From Demequina sp. B12 (GTDB taxonomy: Bacteria; Actinomycetota; Actinomycetes; Actinomycetales; Demequinaceae): 64,000 nucleotides of DNA. The translations under genes and the position numbers were made by a program. The stretch covers positions 186,001-250,000 of the forward strand of contig NZ_JAPEHU010000003.1 in assembly GCF_028823635.1 (NCBI RefSeq), read 5' to 3'. This document shows, one piece after another, positions 46,952 through 55,094 of this stretch (its first letter is position 1; every line of letters starts with the position of its first letter). The notes under the pieces are model-generated. The model did not search any database, was not told the DNA's origin, and was given only the letters and a program-made list of their open reading frames with translations.

Positions 46952-47622
46952 TGAACAACGTCATTCGCGCGGGAGGAGTCCAAGTCTCTCTGCCCATCGC
47001 GGCTGAATGGGTTGAGGCGTACACGGACCAGGCCAAACGATTGGATGCGAAGCCCTACGCCTACCCCGCGTACGACGCATACGAACTGGACAGCGATCCC
47101 TACAAACTGTCCGACGCCGACCTCCTCGCGCCCGGGCTCCTCAACGTCAACATCAGCCTGCGCGCGTACTACGTGTTGCAGGACATGCGGCCTCACGTCG
47201 AGGCGGCTCTGAAGTTAGTTGAGCCCGACGCCAGCTGGGTCAACATGGACGCTGACGCAGCCATCGCAGCTGTGGAACAGGCATACTCGCCACTTGATGT
47301 TCCGGAACTGTCGGGCCGAGGCGTGCGCAGGACTACCCTCTCGAAAGTTCTACACCGCAAGCGACCCAACTTCTTTGCGCTCCACGACTCGCGAGTCAGT
47401 AACTGCTACTACGACATTGCCGGCGGTATCGAGACGGACAAGAACCGCACGCGGGCACAGTCCATGGCCGTGTTCAACCAACGAGTCGCTGCAGATGTTG
47501 CCAGTCAGCCAGAGCAGCTGGACCGTCTCGCCAAGGCCGTCAAGGGCCAGACTCGACTTACACCCCTGCGGCTACTCGACATCATCGCGTGGAAAGCCAA
47601 TGGAAACTCCCTCGGACTTTAG
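46951..47622 (+). CDS. DUF6308-like protein coupled to the type ISP gene
   Basis: A 223-residue protein starting at ATG 46951 behind GGAGGAGG. Landmarks are YAYPAYDAYELDSDPYKLSDADLLAPGLLNVNISLRAYYVL, TLSKVLHRKRPNFFALHDSRVSNCYY and a tail RLTPLRLLDIIAWKANGNSL. The same three blocks occur in the 255-residue protein at 51622-52389, so the two are homologues; I recall this arrangement as DUF6308. There is no catalytic motif. Translation is coupled to the restriction enzyme by the TGATG overlap, so a role in that system (for example regulation) is likely but unproven. Confidence 0.75.
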   Translation: MNNVIRAGGVQVSLPIAAEWVEAYTDQAKRLDAKPYAYPAYDAYELDSDPYKLSDADLLAPGLLNVNISLRAYYVLQDMRPHVEAALKLVEPDASWVNMDADAAIAAVEQAYSPLDVPELSGRGVRRTTLSKVLHRKRPNFFALHDSRVSNCYYDIAGGIETDKNRTRAQSMAVFNQRVAADVASQPEQLDRLAKAVKGQTRLTPLRLLDIIAWKANGNSLGL

Positions 47623-48159
47623 CTCGCGGAGGTGAACGGCTCTGCGCAAACAGCGGCTCCAGACACCTCGCGTATCACCGTGGTGCTCGCAAGAAGGTAA
47701 CGCTGGTGGCGATTCGACCAAACACGGGATCCTTGGTTCTCGCCCTTTGAGAGGCGTTACATGCCATCTACCGTCAGATTGTCGGTCTCAACGGAGACTC
47801 CTTCAACAGCGAGGGATGGCAAGCGCTACGGCCCTCGCCTTCATTCGTCAGGCGTTCAGGGTCCCGTGAGACCTGCGCGCGGGCTGCCCAGGCCCTTAAG
47901 CCCTCGCGACTGAAGGAATCGCGAAACTTGTGACGGCACCCTGCTTTAAAGCCTTCGGTAAGCCGATACTCGAGGATACGCAGGCCCCGACACCGACCGG
48001 AGACAACCGGCCTTCAAGTCAGTGACTGAGCACGGAAGACTACTCAGGGGCCAAGAACCTAGTCACGCTCACGCGGGAAGACCGTGGCTGGGCACGACTC
48101 AAGTTCCATCCCGTCGCTACCGATAAGCCAAGAGGTTAAAACACGCGCAGGAGGTTATT
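47623..48159. other. 537-base non-coding stretch before the reverse transcriptase
   Basis: No open frame of convincing length or codon use is seen on either strand. Two small inverted repeats are visible: GTCTC-AACG-GAGAC at 47785-47798, and CCGG-AGACAA-CCGG at about 47997-48010. A strong AGGAGG ribosome site (about 48149-48154) lies at the right end for the TTG-started gene. The stretch could hold a promoter with a long leader, a small RNA, or decayed coding sequence; several short frames read smoothly for 20-50 codons but match nothing I recognise. Confidence 0.6.
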
Positions 48160-51100
48160 TTGCCAGTGGTCAATGAGGACGAGTTGGCGGTGGCCTATCG
48201 CAAAGCGAAGGTTGATCTCTACTACTCTTCAGATCCGCGCCGATCCGAGATTGCCGAGTACGAGCAATCTCTCGCTGATAATCTGCACGCGCTCGCGCTA
48301 CAGATCAATGCCACAGAATCTACAACGTGGGTGTCCGAAGCTACATTTGTGGGGTCGGGGTATGTTGCTCCGAAATCTCTGAGCAGCGAAGGTTTTTCCA
48401 TTCCTCCGGGCACAATGTGGTCCGATCCGAACAAGCAATGGCAAGCATCCGCTCCAGAGGCGAAACGCAATGCCAGTTTTCGACTCATGTCCCGATGCAG
48501 CATCGACATGCATGTGCTTTCAACACTGTGGGCCATGCGCATCGGTGAACGCTTAGACAGCCAACTGTCTAAATCTGCGATGGGAAGCAGGATTCGGAGG
48601 ACGAGGGATGGCGCTCCAAACGAGTTCTCGAACGGCACATACGTTCCATACCTCGGCCCATATCGAGAGTGGAACAAAGCGGGGCTAAACGCCATGCGAG
48701 CGTCTCTCGTGGCAAGACAAGACGTCATTGCGATCACGGCGGATGCATCGTCTTACTTTCACTCGCTCGAACCCGACTTCTTGCTCGAGAACGATTTCCG
48801 CTCCCGAACTGAGCTTGATCAGTTGTCTCCCGAGGACGAGCACCTCCACAGGCTCTTCGTAAGCTCGCTAAGAGGCTGGCAAACAGCCATCCGAAGTGTG
48901 CTCGGAGTGCAAGCCACCGGTTTACCTGTTGGCCTACCTGTCTCAGCGATCGTTGCAAATGTAGCGCTGATCGATCTCGACCGCGTGATTGAGAACGAAG
49001 TTAGGCCGCTTCACTACGGCCGGTATGTCGACGACATCATCCTGGTCCTCAGGAATACCGGAGACCTACCCACCGCAAGAGAGGTCTGGGAGTGGATCTC
49101 GCGCCGCAGCGACACGTTGCTCCAGGTCAGAGATATCGACTCGAAGGACTCCCCAGAGGGCTTCGAAGTCCGATTCAAGAAGTCATACCTCGGGGACTCG
49201 ACCCCGACCTTCTCTAACGAGAAGAACCGTGTCTACTTTCTATCAGGTGCCACCGGATTGACCCTCGTCGATGCACTCCAACGCACCACAAGCGAACGCG
49301 CGAGCGAATGGCGCCAGCTCCCGAGGTTTCCCGACGACCCCGAAGATATGACAACCGACGTAGTGCACGCATTGCAGGCAGATGGCGACCGCGCAGCGAA
49401 TCTACGCACAACCGACGAACTCACCTCAAGTAGAGCCGCGTTTGCAATCACGCTCCGCGACGTCGAATCACTAGAAGCCGACGTGGATCCCGCAACTTGG
49501 TCGGGCCACCGCCGAGCCTTCTTCGAAGCCGTACATGACCACATTATGGTCCCCACACAGTTCTTCAAGCTTGCCTCGTACTATCCCAGAATCATCAAGC
49601 TTGCGGCGGCAGTTGGCGAGTATGGCGTCATCGCGCGCTTAACCGCCCGTCTAGCCGACCTGTGTACGGCGCTCGAGAATGACGCAACGGCAACAGTTGC
49701 CGGGGCCAAAGATGCCGACCCGTCGGAAACATGGAGACTGTGGCGCAGTCATCTCGCCTATGAATCGCGTGAGGCACTGTGCGCCGGCGCCCAAATCGCG
49801 ATCAACGATGAGGCACTCAAATCCATAAACTTCGCACTCAGAGAGTTGGACTCAGCCTCACATGTGAAGCTGTCGGCCGAAGGCTTGATCACATCACACG
49901 CGCTGCTTGTCAACCGAGATCTGGCGCACCGCGCTTTCCGCTCCGACATCGGCAACTTCTCGCGGGATGTATACGGCGTTGTGCAACCCCGCAGCGCCGT
50001 CGATCCCGGCGGCGACGTCTACAGGATACTGCCACCAAAGTTCTGGAAGGGGCTGGAAGCACAAGCACGATTAATGGGAGCATCGCCAGGAGTTCCAGTC
50101 GCGTTCGCCTTCCCAACCCGCCCCGTGAACCTACTCGAACTCTACGCGTTCGCCGATGAGTTTGGGTCAGGGCTGTCTGTCGAGGACGCACGCTCTGCCG
50201 TGATTGCCTCGATCATCACGGCACGCGGTTACTCGGTCGACGACTCGCTTCCAAGGTTTGTTCACGAGAGCGCCCCCGACGGATCTCAATGTTCGGATTC
50301 CAGCACCTGTACAAGGAGGTGCTCGCACGACGTTCTCTTTGTGCCATCCGAACGGAGAGACGGACGGCGGAGCATCGCTGTGGGCATGGTCGCAACCAGC
50401 CCACAGTCTTGGATTGCTTCGGTAGCGCTTCCACCGAACCGCTCGCTCGTGCGTTACCAGCAACTCGTTGACGTGATCAACCAAACGATGTCGGTGCGAG
50501 GAAAGGTTGACTACCTTGTGCTGCCTGAACTGTCGGTACCACGCGACTGGTTCATCCGCTTTGCCTTGAAACTGCGTGCGAAGGGCACGAGCCTTATAGC
50601 TGGTATCGAATACCTTCACACTGGCCCGCATGAGGTCCGCAACCAGGCGTGGGCTGCTCTAGCCATCGAAGGCCTCGGGTTTCCTGCAACTTACTTACTG
50701 CGCCACAATAAACAGCGGCCCGCGCCCGGGGAAGAGCGACGTCTCTGGGACACTGCGCGAAAGATCGTTGCACCCCCCATACCCCCCGTGAGGTCACGCG
50801 TCATCGACCACGGCGGCTTCCGCTTCGGCCTCCTAGTTTGCAGCGAGCTGACAAACATTGAGTATCGCGCCCAGCTTCGCGGTGCCGTCGACGCACTCTT
50901 CGTGCCTGAGTGGAACCAGGATCTTCACACATTCGAAGCCCTTGTTGAGTCCGCCGCACTAGATATCCACGCCTACATCATTCAGAGCAATGACCGCGCT
51001 TTCGGAGACAGTCGGATTCGGGCACCCATGAGGGAGCAGCACTTGCGCGACATGCTACGAGTGCGAGGCGGACAGCACAACTACGTCGTCGTCACGCAGA

Positions 51101-51237
51101 TTGACTTCTGGTCACTCCGATCCTTCCAATCAGCACATCGTGTTCAAAAGGGGATCTTCAAGCCCACGCCGGATGGGTTCGTTGTGTCGCCTGCTCGGCG
51201 ACGTATGCCACCTCCTGGGGTTGAAGCGACCGAATAG
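48160..51237 (+). CDS. Reverse transcriptase-nitrilase fusion (DRT type 1-like defence protein)
   Basis: A 1025-residue protein starting at TTG behind AGGAGG. Residues 60-400 form a reverse transcriptase: motif A ITAD195ASSYFHSL, motif B GLPVGLPVSAIVAN, and motif C YVDD at 289-292. A helical middle (about 420-740) resembles the alpha-repeat region of Abi/UG reverse transcriptases. The C-terminal nitrilase domain (about 750-1000) keeps a Glu-Lys-Cys triad: E790 (LPELS), K851 (RHNKQ) and C894 (VCSELT). Nitrilase-fused reverse transcriptases of groups UG1 and relatives (DRT type 1) give phage defence. The group assignment needs a tree. About 62% of its first 60 codons end in G or C, lower than the neighbours. 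Confidence 0.9.
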   Translation: MPVVNEDELAVAYRKAKVDLYYSSDPRRSEIAEYEQSLADNLHALALQINATESTTWVSEATFVGSGYVAPKSLSSEGFSIPPGTMWSDPNKQWQASAPEAKRNASFRLMSRCSIDMHVLSTLWAMRIGERLDSQLSKSAMGSRIRRTRDGAPNEFSNGTYVPYLGPYREWNKAGLNAMRASLVARQDVIAITADASSYFHSLEPDFLLENDFRSRTELDQLSPEDEHLHRLFVSSLRGWQTAIRSVLGVQATGLPVGLPVSAIVANVALIDLDRVIENEVRPLHYGRYVDDIILVLRNTGDLPTAREVWEWISRRSDTLLQVRDIDSKDSPEGFEVRFKKSYLGDSTPTFSNEKNRVYFLSGATGLTLVDALQRTTSERASEWRQLPRFPDDPEDMTTDVVHALQADGDRAANLRTTDELTSSRAAFAITLRDVESLEADVDPATWSGHRRAFFEAVHDHIMVPTQFFKLASYYPRIIKLAAAVGEYGVIARLTARLADLCTALENDATATVAGAKDADPSETWRLWRSHLAYESREALCAGAQIAINDEALKSINFALRELDSASHVKLSAEGLITSHALLVNRDLAHRAFRSDIGNFSRDVYGVVQPRSAVDPGGDVYRILPPKFWKGLEAQARLMGASPGVPVAFAFPTRPVNLLELYAFADEFGSGLSVEDARSAVIASIITARGYSVDDSLPRFVHESAPDGSQCSDSSTCTRRCSHDVLFVPSERRDGRRSIAVGMVATSPQSWIASVALPPNRSLVRYQQLVDVINQTMSVRGKVDYLVLPELSVPRDWFIRFALKLRAKGTSLIAGIEYLHTGPHEVRNQAWAALAIEGLGFPATYLLRHNKQRPAPGEERRLWDTARKIVAPPIPPVRSRVIDHGGFRFGLLVCSELTNIEYRAQLRGAVDALFVPEWNQDLHTFEALVESAALDIHAYIIQSNDRAFGDSRIRAPMREQHLRDMLRVRGGQHNYVVVTQIDFWSLRSFQSAHRVQKGIFKPTPDGFVVSPARRRMPPPGVEATE

Positions 51238-51621
51238 CGCTACTTACTGCATTTCGACACGGCTCGGCGCGCGTACTTGCGGGCACGTTGTAGTCGCGAG
51301 TTCGGGCCGCCGAAGTGAAGCCCGCCCATGAACCGTGTGTTCAGCCGAGCGCCAGTCAACGCCGCACACACAGCGGCAAGCGGAGCACAGAACACCATCT
51401 CGGGATGCAGCGCCGCTACTTCGGGCGCTCGAGGCTACCCCGGAGCACTCTCCAGCCGCACAGTCCTGCTGGCAGCTCGCGACTCAGTCCCAGGATCGGC
51501 AGCTTGCGCGAGTACGTGCACTAAGCAAGTTTCGTTGCCCCCTAATGCCGGTCAATGAGCCACACTTCAACCTTGTCGTAGGGGCACACAATCCAACACT
51601 CCAATACAAGCGACCACACCG
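51238..51621. other. 384-base stretch after the reverse transcriptase with no supported gene
   Basis: Only short overlapping frames without ribosome sites or recognisable motifs are present (the longest on the plus strand is about 97 codons and Arg/Ser/Pro-rich). I see no hairpin followed by a T-run. It separates the reverse transcriptase from the convergent DUF6308-like gene. Confidence 0.5.
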
Positions 51622-52389
51622 CTACTGATCTGGGTCACCTTCGACGCCGGCTGACTTTCCGTGCATCCACAACACGATGTCGACCACGCGAAGCGGTGTC
51701 ACGTGGGCACCTAGTCCGGCGTCAGCACCTAGACGCTCAGCACGGTTCCACAGCTCGCAGCCATTGGCAGTCATGACCTCGTGCATGAGAGTCCAGTGGT
51801 TGAGACTCCCCTGCAGGCCCAAGACTTTGGCGACGACAGAGTCGTAGATGGGGAAAAGCCCTGGCCGCTTGCGTGCAAGCAACTTCGAGGTCCGCACCGG
51901 GCCAAAGTTGTCTACGTTCTTGCGTCCACTCGCGGCGCCGGGTCGAAACAACCTCCATAGTTCGCCGCCAACGGACTTGTCCTCCAGCAAGAGTTCGCGA
52001 GCACTGGCATCGACTATGCACACGTCTCCGTCGATCTGGGAGAGGAGCCGAACTGCCTGTTCCTGGAAAGGTTCGCTCAAAATCTCTGTGGCGGCGCGTC
52101 CAGTGACCGAGACAGACAAGGTTGCGAGCGCGACTAGGTCGCTCGGCGTGATGACGTTGAGATGCTCAGGTGCGTCCCAACGTCCTCCGATGGTCTCGAA
52201 CTCCGAGCCCGTGTAGGCGTCAAGCGTGTAGTACGTGGTGAGTGGACCAACCGCACTTGGATCCCGTTCCATTGCCTCTGCTTCCGCGAGGACCTTGTGG
52301 ACAGTCTCAAATGCCGTCGAACTCTTCACTTCTGTCCCCTCATCTGGCAGCGCAACTACTCCTAAGGCCAACCTACTTTGCTCGCTCAT
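51622..52389 (-). CDS. DUF6308-like protein beside a GmrSD-type nuclease
   Basis: A 255-residue protein. Its blocks LTTYYTLDAYTGSEFETIGGRWDAPEHLNVITPSDLVALATL, PVRTSKLLARKRPGLFPIYDSVVAKVLGL and HVTPLRVVDIVLWMHGKSA align with the three blocks of the 46951-47622 protein, with a longer N-terminus and a central insertion. It starts 18 bases after the DUF262/DUF1524 gene ends, so the two form an operon. The recurrence of this family next to two different DNA-targeting enzymes suggests a shared accessory role. There is no enzymatic motif. Confidence 0.75.
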   Translation of the reverse strand: MSEQSRLALGVVALPDEGTEVKSSTAFETVHKVLAEAEAMERDPSAVGPLTTYYTLDAYTGSEFETIGGRWDAPEHLNVITPSDLVALATLSVSVTGRAATEILSEPFQEQAVRLLSQIDGDVCIVDASARELLLEDKSVGGELWRLFRPGAASGRKNVDNFGPVRTSKLLARKRPGLFPIYDSVVAKVLGLQGSLNHWTLMHEVMTANGCELWNRAERLGADAGLGAHVTPLRVVDIVLWMHGKSAGVEGDPDQ

Positions 52390-52407
52390 GGGACCCGCAG
52401 GGTCACG

Positions 52408-54249
52408 TCATCGTGGCCATACGCGGCAGAAGATCTCAGCGAGTTCACGCCCTCGCGCGTCGATGTCAGCGTCTGTCCACTCGTGGGGATGCCCCTCCAC
52501 GACGCGTCGGGTTAGCAGAAGCCCACCAAACTCGTGCAGGAGAGCTCGCTTACCTTTCCTTGGTCTGCCACGCTCTGTCTGGACAAGTTCGTCGTCACGC
52601 CAAGGGTGATTCGATGCCGACGCATTCAGACGCTTGTTGAGCAACGTCAAGTTGCCAAGGAAGTGAACTCGCCGGTCGCGAGCCGCGCCAGCCTCTGCAT
52701 CGAGGGGTGGAGTCGAGTCCCACCACGTCCGCCACTCTCGCGGCATGATGTGCTCAATCTCCAGGCCCTTGGGCAGTGTCACACCATCATGCAAGGAACT
52801 CCGCAGTGCAAGCTCAATCCCCTCAAGTACAACTCGAAGACGACTCTGCCGGACGTTGCCGTACAACTTGAGACCAGGCAACTGCTCAAGGACCATGGTG
52901 TCGTCCGGCCACACACGGGAGTCAGCCTCTTGACGGCCAAGAAACTCGTGCACAACATCACCTGCTTCAGCGGGTGCTCGCTCGTCTAGTGCGGAGAGCA
53001 TGGCCACCATCACCTGGTTGACGTTCTTCATTGTCATCATCAGCATGGTCCGGCGGACTACCCAGCTCTCCAGCGCCGCGAGCCCGCGCTGCACCTGCTC
53101 TTCGGGTACGTCATGGTTGTCGGAGAGCAGCCACAGGAGCAATGGTGTTGTCGCCGCGAGTTCCATAGTCTCGATCACGCGGAAGTAGAACTGGCCGACG
53201 AGCGTGTCACGGTCGCGCTCCGACAGTCCTCTGAAAGTCCGAGCATCGGCCCGCAACTGCTCAAGGAAAGCGTCGGCGACCACGGGACTTGTGAAGGACT
53301 CGCCCGCGTACTCCTTGAAACGACGGAACACCTGGTCAGACAACACTTCTTGGCGCAGACGCATCGTGAGCCAGTACTGAAGGAAGATGTCGATACGGGA
53401 CCGGTAGAGGCGTCCTTGCTTAATCTCGGTGCGCCACCAGTGCTCATCGAACTCCAGCCACACTCGTTCGGCCCATCGTTCAGTGTCGGCGTTGATCTCC
53501 TCGCCCCACTGAAACACCAGGTTCTTGATCAAGTCGGCGGCGAGCAGAGGCGTCCCTCGATCATTGAGCGTCTCAAAGATCAGTTGGTCGTCATCCTCGT
53601 GATCGAGTGCAATGGCTACCACGATGAGGCGCGTCAACAGTGAGTCCACGAGCGCCCGCGCGCGTTCGTCTGCACTTTCTTGTGGCGAACCGGCCGTGTC
53701 ACCTTCCCCCATGATCCACTCGCGTACACGGAGGGAGAAGAAGTCATGCGCCTCGATCAGTTGCCCTGACACATCAGCAGGTCGAGTGGATGTCATCGCG
53801 GCCTCGAACGCAGCGCGGTCGATGCGCCCGGGACGCAACTTCAATCGGTCTACTGTGTCTGCCTTGCCCCCGCGGCCAATCGCGGACGCCAGTCTTGCCG
53901 CATCATCACTCAGACCAAGGTCACGTACAACCTGCCATGCTGCGTGGAGGAGAACTTGCAGAGTAGTTGTGCGCTGCTGCCCGTCGATGACCGAGTACTG
54001 GGCGCCAACACCGGGAACAGCACCAATGCTCTTCGACACGATTGCACCGAGGTAGTGGGTACCTACCGGCGCTGAACGTGTCCGAGCTCGCTGGCTTTCG
54101 AGTAAACGATTCGCCAAGTTCTCGATATCAGTCCACAGCGGATCCCACTGCTCGTCTTCGGACCACACGTAGGGCCTCTGAAAAGCAGGAATGATGTACT
54201 CCTGCCCGTCCGCGAAAAGAGCCTCGAGCGTTGTCGCACCTGCCTGCAT
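52408..54249 (-). CDS. DUF262/DUF1524 protein (single-chain GmrSD-like nuclease)
   Basis: A 613-residue protein. The start at ATG 54249 (MQAGATTLEALFADG) has AAGG 7 bases upstream; the frame extends to 54396 without support. The N-terminal DUF262 has FQRPYVW (residues 23-29) and VIDGQQRTTTLQ (the ParB/Srx-like nucleotide-hydrolysing core). The C-terminal DUF1524 has the HNH-like IEH500IMP and a downstream FLGNLTLLNKRLNASASNHPW block. In GmrS-GmrD (type IV restriction) the two domains recognise and cut modified DNA; single-chain forms with both are widespread. Specificity for glucosylated cytosine is not shown. It is followed by the DUF6308-like gene. Confidence 0.88.
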   Translation of the reverse strand: MQAGATTLEALFADGQEYIIPAFQRPYVWSEDEQWDPLWTDIENLANRLLESQRARTRSAPVGTHYLGAIVSKSIGAVPGVGAQYSVIDGQQRTTTLQVLLHAAWQVVRDLGLSDDAARLASAIGRGGKADTVDRLKLRPGRIDRAAFEAAMTSTRPADVSGQLIEAHDFFSLRVREWIMGEGDTAGSPQESADERARALVDSLLTRLIVVAIALDHEDDDQLIFETLNDRGTPLLAADLIKNLVFQWGEEINADTERWAERVWLEFDEHWWRTEIKQGRLYRSRIDIFLQYWLTMRLRQEVLSDQVFRRFKEYAGESFTSPVVADAFLEQLRADARTFRGLSERDRDTLVGQFYFRVIETMELAATTPLLLWLLSDNHDVPEEQVQRGLAALESWVVRRTMLMMTMKNVNQVMVAMLSALDERAPAEAGDVVHEFLGRQEADSRVWPDDTMVLEQLPGLKLYGNVRQSRLRVVLEGIELALRSSLHDGVTLPKGLEIEHIMPREWRTWWDSTPPLDAEAGAARDRRVHFLGNLTLLNKRLNASASNHPWRDDELVQTERGRPRKGKRALLHEFGGLLLTRRVVEGHPHEWTDADIDARGRELAEIFCRVWPR

Positions 54250-54444
54250 GACACAACCTTGCCAGACCGTCGCGGTGAAGGCCCTGATCTCGCCGCGAGA
54301 GTCCCAGCGTTGACATGCGTCGGAAGGAGACCGGCCGTTCGAAAGCCGCACCCGAGAGGGTGCACGGCGCGCCAGTGCGGAGGCCGAAGAGCGCATCGGC
54401 CCTCAGCCCACCGCGCTTCGCAAGAAAAACTGGCATGTGCTTGA

Positions 54445-54552
54445 CAGCGCACCCACTGGGAAACGTGGTTCAGACGCCAACCACGCGTCTTCAGCGAGGA
54501 AGAAGCCGATGCCGTGTTTGAGATCGCACGCCGCTCCACCACGTGGAGCTAG
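54445..54552 (+). pseudogene. Possible 3' remnant of a gene
   Basis: Within the 311-base gap 54250-54560, this 35-codon open stretch after a TGA reads like a natural protein end (HWETWFRRQPRVFSEEEADAVF then EIARRSTTWS and TAG). In another frame just upstream an Arg/Lys stretch ERIGPQPTALRKKNWHVL also reads smoothly. Together they suggest a frameshifted fragment. No family was recognised, and the evidence is weak. The rest of the gap holds nothing supported. Confidence 0.22.
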
Positions 54553-54560
54553 ACAGGCCC

Positions 54561-54896
54561 TCAGTTCCGCTGGTATCCAAGCCAGTTCTTGATTCCGTGA
54601 GGCGGCTTTCCCAGCAGGAAGATTCCAACGAACTCGTGCTCGGGATCCTCACGCATTCTTCGCACGCTACGTCCGGTGAGGACTCCTGCGGCAATCAGCG
54701 TCATGCCTAGCCCTGCTACGGCCCAGCCGCCCATGCCGGCAGCGAGGTTGTTCCAGGTCACCAACGCGAAACCTGAGCCCGCGATCCACCCCACAATGTC
54801 GGTGAGCCGTACTCGTGCCACGACATAAACCAGTAGCACTCTGGCAAGGCTGGCCAACACCACTGCGGAGCCCACCATCGAGACGAGTTCCCCCAC
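54561..54896 (-). CDS. Small membrane protein, two or three helices
   Basis: A 111-residue frame from GTG 54896 behind GAGGGGG; an ATG six codons later is an alternative. Hydrophobic segments are SAVVLASLARVLLVYVVARV, DIVGWIAGSGFALVTWNNLAAG and GWAVAGLGMTLIAAGVL. The C-terminal cytoplasmic tail RSVRRMREDPEHEFVGIFLLGKPPHGIKNWLGYQRN is distinctive and ends the protein. No family was recognised. The upstream in-frame extension to 55115 is Arg/Cys-rich and rejected. Confidence 0.6.
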   Translation of the reverse strand: MGELVSMVGSAVVLASLARVLLVYVVARVRLTDIVGWIAGSGFALVTWNNLAAGMGGWAVAGLGMTLIAAGVLTGRSVRRMREDPEHEFVGIFLLGKPPHGIKNWLGYQRN

Positions 54897-55094
54897 CGCA
54901 CATCCCCCTCTGCCGCACTCGTTGGAGTCTCGAAGGTAGCACCGCTGTCTGAGAGTTCTCGCACACGGACCCTTACGCCATTGGCGCAACACGGAATGGG
55001 CGCCTTGACCCACGCGTTCGGTAGGGACAACCCATCGCTGCGGCCGCCTGACTCGGGTGCGCTGCGGCATACATCTCTCACAAGGAAGGTCCCC

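Noticed and set aside
47641..47940. Short frames resembling a transposase end (for example GARKKVTLVAI)
   Set aside because: Fewer than 60 codons, in mixed frames, and no terminal inverted repeats; resemblance too weak to call an insertion sequence.
54250..54396. N-terminal extension of the DUF262 protein
   Set aside because: Arg/Ser-rich, without a ribosome site; the ATG at 54249 has AAGG at good spacing and the family starts there.
46951..54400. Integrase or attachment-site repeats bounding the defence region
   Set aside because: No recombinase gene and no direct repeat pair of useful length was noticed at the edges, so mobility is not claimed.
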